From RYN-230 sp963717125 (lineage in GTDB: Bacteria; Actinomycetota; Actinomycetes; Streptosporangiales; Streptosporangiaceae), in the NCBI GenBank assembly GCA_963717125.1, contig CAVQVG010000006.1, forward strand, positions 310,001 to 374,000: a stretch of DNA of 64,000 nucleotides, written 5' to 3'. Positions within the stretch are counted from its first letter, which is position 1. Every line of letters begins with the position of its first letter. Position numbers and translations under genes: made by a program. Below the pieces are notes generated by a model, which saw only the letters and a list, made by a program, of their open reading frames with translations, was not told the origin of the DNA and did no database searches. Positions 52,235 to 63,753 of the stretch are shown piece after piece.

Positions 52235-52276
52235 GGTACGCGGCGCCAGGTACGCAGCGCCAGGTACGCAGGGGCA
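52235..52276 (+). repeat. Three 14-bp tandem repeats before secG
   Basis: ggtacgcggcgcca, ggtacgcagcgcca and ggtacgcaggggca stand head to tail in the tpiA-secG gap. They do not encode anything. They might bind a regulator or affect mRNA folding near the secG ribosome site (GGAGGG at 52285). Confidence 0.6.
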
Positions 52277-52303
52277 GGGCATCCGGAGGGTTAAGGCACA
52301 CCA

Positions 52304-52534
52304 GTGGTTATCGGTATTTCAGTCGTCCTCATCATCACCAGCCTGCTGATGGTGCTGCTGGTGCTGCTGCACAAGGGCAAGGGCGGTGGCCTGTCCGACC
52401 TGTTCGGCGGCGGGGTGTCTTCGTCGCTGGGCTCGTCCTCGGTGGTCGAGCGCAACCTGGACCGGCTGACGATCTTCACCGGCGTCATCTGGTTCCTCTG
52501 CATCATCGGGCTCGACCTGCTGCTGAATCGCTGA
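52304..52534 (+). CDS. secG: Preprotein translocase subunit SecG
   Basis: A 76-residue membrane protein with two helices (about 3-22 and 55-73). They are separated by the conserved LHKGKGGGLSDLFGGG loop, the SecG hallmark, with SSSVVERNLDRLT before the second helix. It is part of the SecYEG channel. The GTG at 52304 follows the tandem repeats. Its place after tpiA is conserved in actinobacteria. Confidence 0.95.
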   Translation: MVIGISVVLIITSLLMVLLVLLHKGKGGGLSDLFGGGVSSSLGSSSVVERNLDRLTIFTGVIWFLCIIGLDLLLNR

Positions 52535-52593
52535 CCTGACTGCCCATTCAGCAGACCACCATGCCATTGTGCGGACACAGCAAGGGGTGAGCA

Positions 52594-52929
52594 GTGAGTA
52601 GTGGCAATGCCATCAGGGGCAGCCGTGTCGGCGCCGGCCCGATGGGCGAGGCGGAGCGTGGTGAGGCGGCGCCCCGGATCCGGGTCGCCTTCTGGTGCTC
52701 GAACAAGCACGAGACCCGGCCGAGCTTTGCCAGTGACGCCGCCGTCCCGGAGACCTGGGATTGCCCCCGGTGCGGCTTCCCGGCCGGCCGGGACGAGAAC
52801 AACCCCCCTGGCCCGCCGCACGCCGAGCCGTACAAGACCCACCTGGCCTACGTGAAGGAACGGCGCACCGACACCGACGGCGCCGCCATCCTGGCCGAGG
52901 CCCTGGACCGGCTACGTAAGACGTCGTAA
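52594..52929 (+). CDS. rbpA: RNA polymerase-binding protein RbpA
   Basis: This 111-residue protein has the RbpA core: RIRVAFWCSNKHETRPSFA, PETWDCPRCGFPAGRDENN and KTHLAYVKERRTDTDGAAILAEALDRLR. It is an actinobacterium-specific partner of principal sigma factors that stabilises the open promoter complex and affects rifampicin tolerance. The GTG start has CAAGGGGTGAG upstream. It ends 2 bp before the opposing gadB stop, leaving no room for an intrinsic terminator between them. Confidence 0.96.
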   Translation: MSSGNAIRGSRVGAGPMGEAERGEAAPRIRVAFWCSNKHETRPSFASDAAVPETWDCPRCGFPAGRDENNPPGPPHAEPYKTHLAYVKERRTDTDGAAILAEALDRLRKTS

Positions 52930-52931
52930 TT

Positions 52932-54335
52932 TCAGTGCGCGAACGATGAGCGCTTGCCCGGCGGGGCCAGCGGGATGTGGGCGCCCGGGTGGGCGCTCAG
53001 CGCCTTGACGTGGTGCCGCAGGTCGGACACCAGCACGTCGGCCAGGTCCTTGCTGAACCCGTTGCGGACCACTATCCGGAGCACGGCCACGTCCTGCAGG
53101 TTGGCCGGGAAGGTGTACGCCGGCACCAGCCAGCCCCGGGCGCGCAGCCGCTCGGACAGGTCGAACACGGTGAAGCCGGCCTGCTGGTCGTGCACCCGGA
53201 AGGCGAACACCGGCAGGTCGCTTCCGTCGGTGAGCAGCTCGAACGGGCCCATCTTGGCGATCTGGCCAGACAGGTGCAGCGCCACGTCCTGGCACGCCTG
53301 CTGGACCTCCCGGTAGCCCTCGTGGCCGAGGCGCAGGAAGTTGTAGTACTGCGCGGCCACGTTGGCGCCGGACCGGGAGAAGTTCAGCGCGAACGTGGGC
53401 ATCTCCCCGCCCAGGTAGTTGACCTTGAACACGAGGTCCTCGGGCAGCGCGCTGCTGTCCCGCCACACCACCCAGCCCACCCCGGGATAGACCAGGCCGT
53501 ACTTGTGCCCGGACGCGTTGATCGAGGCGACCCGCGCCACCCGGAAGTCCCAGGACAGGGCGGGCTGCAGGAACGGCGCCACGAACCCGCCGGAGGCGGC
53601 GTCCACGTGCACCGGCACGTCCGGCCCGCCCCCGGCGGCCAGCTTGTCCAGGTCGGCGCTGATCTCGGCCACCGGCTCGTAGCTGCCGTCCATGGTCGAG
53701 CCGAGGATCGCCACCACGCCGATGGTGTTCTCGTCGCAGCTCGCCGCGGCCTGCGGCCCGCGCAGGTGCAGCCGGCCCTCCTCCATCGGCACCTGCCGCG
53801 GCTCGACCTGCCAGTACCGGCAGAACTTGTCCCAGCAGACCTGGACGTTGGACCCCATCACCAGATTGGGCCGGGAGGTGTCGAGGCCGGCCTGCTGCCG
53901 GCGCTGCCGCCAGCGCCACAGCAGGGCCATGCCGCCGAGCATGCCGGCCTCGCTCGACCCGGTGGTCGAGGTGCCGGTGGCGTTCTGCTCCCGCGGCGCG
54001 TGCCACAGGTTGGCCAGGATGCTGACGCAGCGCGCCTCGATCTCCGCGGTCTGCGGGTACTCATCCTTGTCGATCATGTTCTTGGCCAGGCACTCCGTCA
54101 TCAGCTGGGTCGCCTGCGGCTCCATCCAGGTGGTCACGAACGTGGCCAGGTTGAGCCGGGCGTTGCCGTCCAGCACCAGTTCGTCCCGCACGGTCTGCAG
54201 CGCGGTGTCCGGCAGCAGGCCGTGCTCGGCCAGCCGGTGCTTCGGGACCGCGAGGTGCGCGGCGCGGACGTAGACCGGGTTGATCTCGACTTCGGCGTCG
54301 TCGTCCTGGTCCTGGATTTCCCGGTGGATCGGCAC
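52932..54335 (-). CDS. gadB: Glutamate decarboxylase
   Basis: A 467-residue PLP enzyme that converts glutamate to GABA, consuming a proton. The PLP Lys lies in INASGHKYGLVYPG, preceded by HVDAASGGFVAPF, with TSTTGSSEAGMLGGMA near the substrate pocket. The family N-terminus (VPKHRLAEHGLLPD) is present. The GTG at 54335 is chosen for GGGAGCAACC upstream; the longer frame reaches 54449 but its first 38 residues are not family-like. No GABA antiporter is visible, so the role may be metabolic rather than acid resistance. It is divergent from the mannosyltransferase gene. Confidence 0.93.
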   Translation of the reverse strand: MPIHREIQDQDDDAEVEINPVYVRAAHLAVPKHRLAEHGLLPDTALQTVRDELVLDGNARLNLATFVTTWMEPQATQLMTECLAKNMIDKDEYPQTAEIEARCVSILANLWHAPREQNATGTSTTGSSEAGMLGGMALLWRWRQRRQQAGLDTSRPNLVMGSNVQVCWDKFCRYWQVEPRQVPMEEGRLHLRGPQAAASCDENTIGVVAILGSTMDGSYEPVAEISADLDKLAAGGGPDVPVHVDAASGGFVAPFLQPALSWDFRVARVASINASGHKYGLVYPGVGWVVWRDSSALPEDLVFKVNYLGGEMPTFALNFSRSGANVAAQYYNFLRLGHEGYREVQQACQDVALHLSGQIAKMGPFELLTDGSDLPVFAFRVHDQQAGFTVFDLSERLRARGWLVPAYTFPANLQDVAVLRIVVRNGFSKDLADVLVSDLRHHVKALSAHPGAHIPLAPPGKRSSFAH

Positions 54336-54487
54336 GGTTGCTCCCTGCTGGCGGTGGCTGCGGTGGGCGTGCCCGGCCAGGCTATCCAGCCCGGGCCGGG
54401 CCCGGCGCGGGCGCCCACCACGGGTGCACCGAAGATGTGGTCTGCGCATTACCAGCTTTTGGGGATATGTCGGCTAGCTTGGGCGCG

Positions 54488-56047
54488 GTGTTTCCCCAGG
54501 AGCGTGACGTGGCCGGCAACGGCCCCGCCACGAGCACGCTGAGTTCCCCAGGCACGACCACACCCGGCCCGGCGACGCCCGGCACCCGGGCGCTCGGCGT
54601 GGCCGCGGCGGCCGGCATCGGCCTGGCCATCCTGATCATGATCTTCGTGGAGGCGGCGGGCCGGAGCCGGGCCGAGGTGGGCGTGGCCCATCCGCCGTTC
54701 GGGCCGCCCTGGTGGATCCCGCTGCACCTGCCGGTCACCACCGTCACGCTGGCGCTCTGGTTCGCGGCGCTGATCGGCGCGGCCGGGATAGCGGCCGGCC
54801 TGGTCGCGGTCAGCCGGGGCGCGCGGCCCTCGTTCCGCGCCCTGGCCGCGGTGGCCATCCTGGTCGTCGCGGTGTTCACCGTGCTGCCCGCGGCGGGCTC
54901 GACGGACCCGTACGACTACGCGGCGTACGGGCGGATCGTGGCGCTCGGGCACAACCCCTACCGGATGTCGCCCTACCAGCTGCAGCGCGACGGCGACCCG
55001 GTGGGCCGGGCCGCCCCGCACGCGTGGATCCGCGCCGTCTCCGACTACGGCCCGGTGGCCTCGATCGAGCAGGCCGTGGCGGCCGAGCTCGGCGGCCGCT
55101 CCGCGGCCAGCATCATCTTCTGGCTCAAGCTGCTCAACGCGATCGCGTTCGGCGCGGTCGCCTTCCTGCTCGACCGGCTGCTCCGCGCCGACCCGGCCCG
55201 CCGGGCCCGGGCGCACCTGTGGTGGACGCTGAACCCGCTGCTGCTCTGGGGCCTGGTGGCCAGCGGCCACGTGGACGGGTTCGGCACCGCGATCGGCTTC
55301 TGCGGGCTCATCCTGCTCCGGCCCTGGGCACCGGGGGAGCGGCCCAGCCTGGCCCGGGTGGCGGGGGCCGCGGCCCTGGTCGGGGCGGCCGCCGACGTCA
55401 AGATCACCTTCGCGCTGTACGGGCTGGGCATCGCCTGGGCGGTGCGCCGGTCGGTGGCCGCGCTGGCCACCGCGGCCGGCTCGGCCCTGGTCGTGCTGGT
55501 GCTGCCCTACCTGTTGTTCGGCCGGTCGGCGCTGTCCGTGCTGACCACGCACCGGGACGCCACCAACGACACCCTGTACCGGCTGTTCTCCGGATCGCTG
55601 CTGCACCCGACCCCGGTCGAGATCGGGCTGGTCATCGTGCCCGTCCTGATCATCACCGCGGTCGCTGTAGCGGGCCGCCTGCCGGACGGCTTCCCGGGGC
55701 GGCCCGCCATCCACCCGGCGTTCGCGGTCAGCCTGGCCTGGATGCTCGCCTGGCCCTACCAGCGCCCCTGGTACGACGCGATGGTGCTGGCCCTGTTCGC
55801 GCTGTACCCGCTCACCCGGCTGGACTGGCCGCTGCTGTTCCAGCTCACGCTGACCTCGATGCTGTACCTGCCCGGGGTGCCGGGCCACTTCCCGCACTGG
55901 ACCAGCGACATCCACACGACCGCGGTGAGCCTGGTTATCCCCGCGGTCAGGCTGGCTACCCTGCTCGCGGTGCTGGCGTTGTGCGTCACGGGTGCCTGGC
56001 AGGCGCGACGGCCAGCCGGCGCGGCCCTGGCCGGCCTGGAAGCCTAG
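54488..56047 (+). CDS. MptB-like alpha-1,6-mannosyltransferase, polytopic GT-C protein
   Basis: About 519 residues with 11-13 membrane helices. The GT-C signature is GSTDPYDYAAYGRIVALGHN followed by PYRMSP, with the family DxY...GR...NPY pattern. Similar mycobacterial enzymes use polyprenyl-phosphomannose to elongate lipomannan. The start is uncertain: GTG 54488 lies 7 bp after TAGCTT (54475-54480), giving a leaderless reading, while ATG 54467 is also in frame. GDP-mannose from the gene at 30787 could feed this pathway through a polyprenol intermediate. Confidence 0.78.
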   Translation: MFPQERDVAGNGPATSTLSSPGTTTPGPATPGTRALGVAAAAGIGLAILIMIFVEAAGRSRAEVGVAHPPFGPPWWIPLHLPVTTVTLALWFAALIGAAGIAAGLVAVSRGARPSFRALAAVAILVVAVFTVLPAAGSTDPYDYAAYGRIVALGHNPYRMSPYQLQRDGDPVGRAAPHAWIRAVSDYGPVASIEQAVAAELGGRSAASIIFWLKLLNAIAFGAVAFLLDRLLRADPARRARAHLWWTLNPLLLWGLVASGHVDGFGTAIGFCGLILLRPWAPGERPSLARVAGAAALVGAAADVKITFALYGLGIAWAVRRSVAALATAAGSALVVLVLPYLLFGRSALSVLTTHRDATNDTLYRLFSGSLLHPTPVEIGLVIVPVLIITAVAVAGRLPDGFPGRPAIHPAFAVSLAWMLAWPYQRPWYDAMVLALFALYPLTRLDWPLLFQLTLTSMLYLPGVPGHFPHWTSDIHTTAVSLVIPAVRLATLLAVLALCVTGAWQARRPAGAALAGLEA

Positions 56048-56058
56048 CTGTCCGCTGC

Positions 56059-57824
56059 TCAGCGCCGCCAGGCCAGCACCTGGCCGGCCTGGATGGCTGG
56101 CCGCCCGAGCAGCCTGGTCAGCACCCGGGCCAGCCGGGAGGACGGCTGGGTGACCGCGACCACGGCCGCGGGCCGCCAGGCGGCCAGATCGGCGCGGACC
56201 TGCGCCGGGGAGGGCGCGGACACCCGGGAGGCCGGCACCAGCAGCGCGTTCAGGTGCTTGCCCGCCCGCTTGGTCTGGCTGCCGCCGTAGAGCGCGGCGT
56301 GCCCGGTCGCGTCCGGCCCGATGAACCAGCCGCCGATCAGCGAGCCCGGCTGGCCGGTGTCCGCCTGCCAGCGCAGCGCCTGCGGCGCCTCCTCGTACGG
56401 CACGGGCACCACCAGCACCGGGGCGCCCGGCGCCAGCCGCAGCCGGGTGAAGGCCGTCCGCCAGCCGCCGGCACCGGCGCGGCCGTGGTCACCGGCAGCG
56501 GCAGCGGGATGAGCGGCAGCACGGCCAGCACGGCCACGACCGGCGCCACCCAGCGCAGCCAGCCCGGCCAGCCCCGGTCCGCCACGGCGGCCCGGGCCTG
56601 GTCCAGCCCGAACGCGAGCACGGCGGCGGCCGCGCCGTCGGCCAGCAGGGCGAACCGGTTCGGCAGCAGTTCGCTCAGCACCGGGAGATGCGCCAGCCAG
56701 TGCCAGGGCAGCCAGGCGTGCTGGCCGCCCAGGGAGAAGATCTCCAGCACGGCGGTGGTGAGCGCGGCCACCCGGACCTGGGGCGCCCGCCAGAACAGGA
56801 TCGCGGCCGCCGCGAGCACGATGAGCAGCGGCCAGCCCAGGTAGGCCAGGTATTCGGGCAGCCGGGCCGGGTAGCTGGCCGCGGCGGCCGCGCTGGCCCG
56901 GGTGTGCAGCAGCAGTTCACCGGACGGGGTGACGAACATGGCCGGGTGGGCCCGGAACGGGCTGGCCGGGAACGGGCTGCCGTGCTCGGCCAGCGGGCCG
57001 TGGAACTGCACCCATAGCGGGTAGCCGCAGCTGACCAGGAGCACGGCGGCCGCGGTGGCCAGGCCGGCCGCGGCGCCGGCCACCCGGTCCCGTACCGCGC
57101 CCGGCCAGCACAGCACCAGGATCGCCACGATGACCGCGCCGGTCAGCGCCGTCTGGGCCAGCAGTTCCTCGGCGGTCATCAGCTGAGCGGCGGCCAGCAG
57201 GCCCAGCCCGGCGCCGGTGCGCAGCGGGCGGCCGCGGCCGGTGACCAGCCGCAGCAGCAGGTGGATCAGCAGCGGCGGCAGCACCGCGAACTGCAGGTGG
57301 TAGTGCCCGGTGCTGGCCGCCACCAGGGCGGGGGAGAACCCGTACACCGCGCCGCCCAGCGCCGCCGCGCCCGGGCTGGCGGACCACTGCCGGAGCACCC
57401 AGTACAGGCTGGCGGCCGAGCCGGCGAAGCCCAGGGTGAGCAGGACGGTGAGGCTGACCTGCGGGCCGGCCAGCACGGTCACCGGGGTGAGCAGCACCGC
57501 GGGCAGCAGCAGCGACGTGTTCCACATCAGGTTGATGCCGCGCGGCGCGTTCATCGCGGTGGTGACCAGCGCCGGCAGCTTCCCGTGCGTGACCGCGGTG
57601 GCCGAGTAGCGCATGAACCAGGCGAACAGGTCCACGTCGTGCATGTCGCCGGTCTGCGCCCGGGACGCGGGATCGGCCCACAGCCGCCAGGTCAGCGCCA
57701 GGGCGGCGGCCAGGTAGCAGGCCAGGACCAGCCAGGTGGTGAGGACCGCGGCGCGCGGCCGCCAGCCGTCGGCGACCCGGGGCGGCTGCACGGCCGGCGG
57801 CACCAGGCTCACCGCCACCTCCAT
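56059..57824 (-). CDS. Polytopic GT-C-like membrane protein, frameshifted near 56467
   Basis: About 588 residues over two frames. It has roughly ten membrane helices and an early DMHDVDLFAWFMRYSATAV loop, where acidic residues in the first extracytoplasmic loop suggest a lipid-linked-sugar glycosyltransferase. The C-terminal 120 residues (VPVPYEEAPQALRWQAD, GGWFIGPDATGHAALYGG) form a soluble domain. One missing base near 56467-56468 breaks the frame; adding it joins PVPAxGWRTAFTRLRLAPG. The ATG at 57824 may be replaced by a GTG four codons later with GGAGG before it. It is convergent with the MptB-like gene. Substrate unknown. Confidence 0.6.
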
Positions 57825-57825
57825 T

Positions 57826-57952
57826 CCCCAGGGGGACGCCCCCCGCTACCCCGAACCGCGTACGGGCGGCAAGAATAATTCATTACCGGGCAAACCTCTG
57901 GTGATTAGCCCCGGCCGCCCGGCCGTGCCGGGCGTTCGTGCAGGATAGGGGC
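57826..57952. promoter_or_regulatory. Divergent intergenic region with REP-like palindrome and AT-rich island
   Basis: CAGGGGGACGCCCCCC near 57829-57845 resembles the G-run/C-run elements at 3580 and 63501. An AT-rich stretch (aagaataattcattacc, about 57870-57888) follows and CAGGAT (57941-57946) ends 6 bp before the ligase ATG. Promoters in both directions are expected here. Confidence 0.35.
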
Positions 57953-59026
57953 ATGCAGCTCCCGGTCAACCCGCCCGTCGCGCCCATGCTGGCCAAGCCG
58001 GTGCCGAAGATCCCGGACGGCCCGTACAGCTTCGAGCCGAAGTGGGACGGCTTCCGGTCGATCATCTTCCGGGACGCCGGCGAGGTGGAGATCGGCAGCC
58101 GGAACGAGCGGCCCATGACCCGCTACTTCCCGGAGCTGGTCGAGGCGGTGCTGGCCCAGTTCCCGGAGCGCTGCGTGATCGACGGCGAGATCGTGATCCC
58201 GGACGCGGCGGGCCGCCGGCTGGACTTCGAGGCGCTGCTGCAGCGGATCCACCCGGCGGCCAGCCGGGTGGCCCTGCTGGCCGAGCAGACCCCGGCCCAT
58301 TTCGTCGCGTTCGACCTGCTCGCGCTCGGCGACACCGACCTGTGCGAGCAGCCGTTCGGGCAGCGCCGGGCCGCGCTGGAGCAGGTCCTCGGGTCGGCCC
58401 GGCCGCCGGTGCACCTGACCCCGGCGACCGTCGACCGGGACCTGGCCGGGCGGTGGTTCGGCCAGTTCGAGGGGGCCGGGCTGGACGGGCTGATCGCCAA
58501 GCCGCTGGACGGCAGCTACCAGCCGGACAAGCGGACCATGTTCAAGGTCAAGCACGAGCGGACCGCGGACTGCGTGGTGGCCGGCTACCGGCCGCACAAG
58601 AGCGGCCCGGACGCGATCGGCTCGCTGCTGCTCGGCCTGTACACCGCGGCCGGGCGGCTGGCCAGCGTCGGGGTGGTGGGCGCGTTCCCGATGGCCCAGC
58701 GCAAGGAGCTGTTCACCGAGCTGCAGCCGCTGGTCACCACGTTCGAGGGGCACCCGTGGAACTGGGCCGCCGCGCCGGAGGCCGCGGTGCGCAACCCGCG
58801 GTCCTCGGAGCACAGCCGGTGGAACGCGGGCAAGGACCTGTCGTTCGTGCCGCTCCGCCCGGAACGGGTGGTGGAGGTGCGCTACGACCACATGGAGGGC
58901 ACCCGGTTCCGGCACACCGCCCAGTTCGTCCGGTGGCGGCCGGACCGTGCGCCGGCCTCCTGCACGTACGACCAGCTGGAGGAGCCGGTCAACTTCGACC
59001 TGGCCGAGATCCTCGCCCTCGGCTGA
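57953..59026 (+). CDS. ligC: ATP-dependent DNA ligase, LigC type
   Basis: A 357-residue nick-sealing enzyme. The adenylated Lys30 is in motif I EPKWDGFR; further motifs are SRNERPMTRYFPEL, VIDGEIVIP, GLDGLIAKPLDG and MFKVKHERTADCVVAGY, followed by a short OB domain. Stand-alone LigC enzymes in actinobacteria back up the NAD ligase, especially in non-homologous end joining or excision repair; no Ku gene is adjacent. The ATG at 57953 is preferred over GTG 57938 because the family starts just before PMLAKP and a -10-like CAGGAT lies 6 bp upstream. Confidence 0.93.
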   Translation: MQLPVNPPVAPMLAKPVPKIPDGPYSFEPKWDGFRSIIFRDAGEVEIGSRNERPMTRYFPELVEAVLAQFPERCVIDGEIVIPDAAGRRLDFEALLQRIHPAASRVALLAEQTPAHFVAFDLLALGDTDLCEQPFGQRRAALEQVLGSARPPVHLTPATVDRDLAGRWFGQFEGAGLDGLIAKPLDGSYQPDKRTMFKVKHERTADCVVAGYRPHKSGPDAIGSLLLGLYTAAGRLASVGVVGAFPMAQRKELFTELQPLVTTFEGHPWNWAAAPEAAVRNPRSSEHSRWNAGKDLSFVPLRPERVVEVRYDHMEGTRFRHTAQFVRWRPDRAPASCTYDQLEEPVNFDLAEILALG

Positions 59027-59035
59027 CTGACTGAC

Positions 59036-59055
59036 TGACCGGCCGGCCGGCCCGG

Positions 59056-59058
<3 letters not shown>
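59036..59058. terminator. Hairpin between convergent ligC and glgX
   Basis: TGACCGG (59036-59042) pairs with CCGGTCA (59052-59058) around a GC-rich loop. Four tandem CTGA units (59023-59038) lead into it. It overlaps the glgX stop codon. Confidence 0.5.
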
Positions 59059-61194
<2,136 letters not shown>

Positions 61195-61200
61195 GAGACC

Positions 61201-62893
61201 TTACCTGGGTGCAAGCCGCGCCCGGTCCAGAATCTCACCCACCGCCACCCCGCCGGGCAGCGTGCCGAACGGGACCCCCGGCCCGCCCGGGGCGGCCCCG
61301 GCGCCGAGCCGGGACGCGCAGAACGCGTCCGCCACCGCGGCGGGGGCGTGCCGGACCAGCAGGGCGGCCTCCAGGGTGAGGGTGAGCTGGCCGGCCAGCC
61401 GCCGGGCCGCGTACTCGGCGTCCGGGCCCGCCGCACCGGCCAGCGAGCCCAGGCTGATGGCCAGCTGGCCGGCCGCGGCGTCCAGCCGCCGGTCCGCCCC
61501 GGCCGCCAGCGCCAGCTCCGCGGTCAGCGCCTCAGCCGCCGCGGGCTGCCGGCGCAGCGCGCGGAGCAGGTCCAGCGCGGTCACGTTGCCGGAGCCCTCC
61601 CAGATGGAGTTCAGCGGGCTGTCCCGGTACAGCCGCGGCATCCCGGACTCCTCCACGTACCCGTTGCCGCCCAGGCACTCCAGCGCCTCGGCCGCGTGCA
61701 GCGGGGCGCGCTTGCAGATCCAGTGCTTGGCCGCGGGCAGCGCCACCCGGAGCAGCGCCGCCTCGGCGGCATCCCCGCGCGCGGCCCGGTCCGCCGCGCC
61801 GGCCAGCCGGATGGCCAGCGTCGTGGCCGCCTCCGATTCCAGGATGAGGTCGGCGAGCACCGACCCCATCAGCGGCCACGCGATGAGATCTTTGCCGAAC
61901 GCCTGCCGGTGGGCGGTGTAGTAGGCCGCTGCGACGGCGCCCCGGCGCATCCCCGCCGCGCTGCCCAGGACGCAGTCCAGCCGGGTGGCGCTGACCATCT
62001 CGATGATGGTCCGGACGCCGCGCCCGGCCGCGCCGACGGGCCAGGCCAGTGCGCCGTCGAACTCCACCTCGGCGGACGCGTTGGACCGGTTGCCCAGCTT
62101 GTCCTTGAGCCGCTGCAGCCGCATCGCGTTGCGGCTGCCGTCCGGCAGCACCCGGGGCAGCAGGAAGCAGCTCAGCCCGTCCGGGCCCTGGGCCAGGATG
62201 AGGAACAGGTCGCTCATCGGCGCCGAGCAGAACCACTTGTGCCCGGTGATCAGGTGCGCGCCGTCGCCGCCGCCGGCGCTCGGCCCGGGTGGTGCCGGCC
62301 CGGACGTCCGAGCCGCCCTGTTTCTCGGTCATCGCCATGCCCGCCAGCAGCCCGGCCTTCCCGGCGGGCGGCCGCAGCCCCGGCGCGTAGACCGGCGCGG
62401 CGAGCAGCGGCTCGAACTGCGCGGCCAGTTCCGGCGCGTGGCGCAGCGCGGGCACGGCCGCGTAGGTCATCGAGACCGGGCAGCCGTGCCCCGCCTCGGC
62501 CTGAGTCCACACGTAGAACGCCGCGGCCCGGGCCACGTGCGCGCCGGGCCGCGGCTCGGCCCACGGCGCGGCGTGCAGGCCATGACGGACCGCGGTGCCC
62601 AGCAGCACGTGCCAGGACGGGTGGAACTCGACCTCGTCGATCCGGTGCCCGCTTCTGTCGTGACTGCGCAGCACCGGCGGGTGCTCGTTGGCCAGCCGGG
62701 CGTGCTCCTGGGTATCCGCCGCCCCGGCCAGCCGGCCGAGCTCGTGCAGCCGGCCGGCGGCCCAGCCCGCGCCTTCCCGGCCGGCCGCGGCCAGCAGCGC
62801 CGGGTCGTCCGCCACGTCGTAGTCGGCCAGCGCCGGAACCTGGTTGAGCACCTGGTGGGTGGCGTGCGGCCGGGCCGCCGGGGCAGTCGTCAT
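61201..62893 (-). CDS. aidB: AidB-like acyl-CoA dehydrogenase-family protein, frameshifted near 62278
   Basis: About 563 residues over two frames that follow E. coli AidB closely: TREGAGW-like REGAGWAAGRLHELG, RLANEHPPVL, DEVEFHPSWHVLL, GMAMTEKQGGSDVRAGTTRAE, then GHKWFCSAPMSDLFLILAQ, RLKDKLGNRSNASAEVEF and VNSIWEGSGN-like LNSIWEGSGN. AidB binds FAD and DNA and belongs to the adaptive response to alkylation. One surplus base at about 62278 (in the codon after TTRAE) breaks the frame. The ATG at 62893 has little ribosome site. Confidence 0.85.
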
Positions 62894-62914
62894 ACCGCGA
62901 CGATATCCGCTAAG

Positions 62915-63753
62915 TTACCGCGCGGAAACTTGCCGCTCCGGCGGCTGGAGCACGGTCCCCGCGACCGCCTCCCGATAGCGTTCCAGCAGCACGTCAGCGA
63001 CTTCCGGGGCCGCGCCGAGCGGGGCGGACACGGCCGCCGCCCCGGCAGCCAGGGACAGTTCTTCGACCCGGTCCGCGAACCGCCCGGGGGCGAGCAGGTA
63101 GCTGGCCACCACGACGCGCCGCGCGCCGTCGCGGATCAGGCCGGCCACCGCCTGCTCCGGGGTGGGCGAGGCGGCGGACGCGAAGGCCGGCCGCACCGCC
63201 TGCCAGCCGCGGGCGGCCTGCCAGTCGGCGGCTAGCTGGGTGATCACCGCGTTGGCCGCCGGGTGGCTGGACCCGGCCGCGGCCAGCACCACCGCGGTCT
63301 GCCCGGCCTGGGCGGGGTCCTGGCCGGCCTCGGCCAGCCGGCGGTCCAGCGCGCCGCGCAGGCCCGGGTGGGGGCCCAGCGGCGCGCCGTACCGGACGCG
63401 CAGCGCGGGCAGCGCCGCCTGGGCCTCGTCCAGCCGCCTGGGGATGTCGGTGCCGCTGTGGTAAGCCTCGGTCAGCAGCAGCGGCAGCACCACTGTGCTG
63501 ACCCGGGGGGGCGGCCCCCGAACCCCCCGATCGCGCCAGCGGCCTCGCCCGCAAGCGCGGCGAACACCTGCCGGGGAGCCGGTGGCGCGTGATCGAGAAA
63601 GGCGGCACGGACGTCCAGCCCGGTCAGCCCGTGCCGGTCCGCCCGCTCGCGCGCCACGCCGAGCAGCTCGGTGATCGTGGCCCCGGCCCGGGGGTCACGG
63701 CTGCCGTGCGCGATCGCGACGAGCGGGGGGTGGGTCAGGTGTGGATACCGCAT
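62915..63753 (-). CDS. Sirohydrochlorin chelatase, CbiX/SirB-like, frame broken by a REP-like element
   Basis: Two frames together give about 270-280 residues. The N-terminal part reads LVAIAHGSRDPRAGATI (metal-site His), FLDHAPPAPRQVF; the C-terminal part LPLLLTEAYHSGTDIPRRL (second metal His) and VVVASYLLAPGRF. This is the double-domain chelatase that inserts iron or cobalt into sirohydrochlorin, needed for siroheme in sulfite or nitrite reductase. The frames part within a G-run/C-run palindrome (63501-63534) that encodes a non-family GGFGGRPP stretch. It overlaps cysH by 19 bp, consistent with a sulfur assimilation operon. Confidence 0.82.
63501..63534 (-). repeat. REP-like G-run/C-run palindrome inside cbiX
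   Basis: On the minus strand it reads tcggggggttcgggggccgc then seven Cs, almost the same as 3580-3609 on the plus strand. The reading frame of the chelatase changes within it. Confidence 0.55.
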
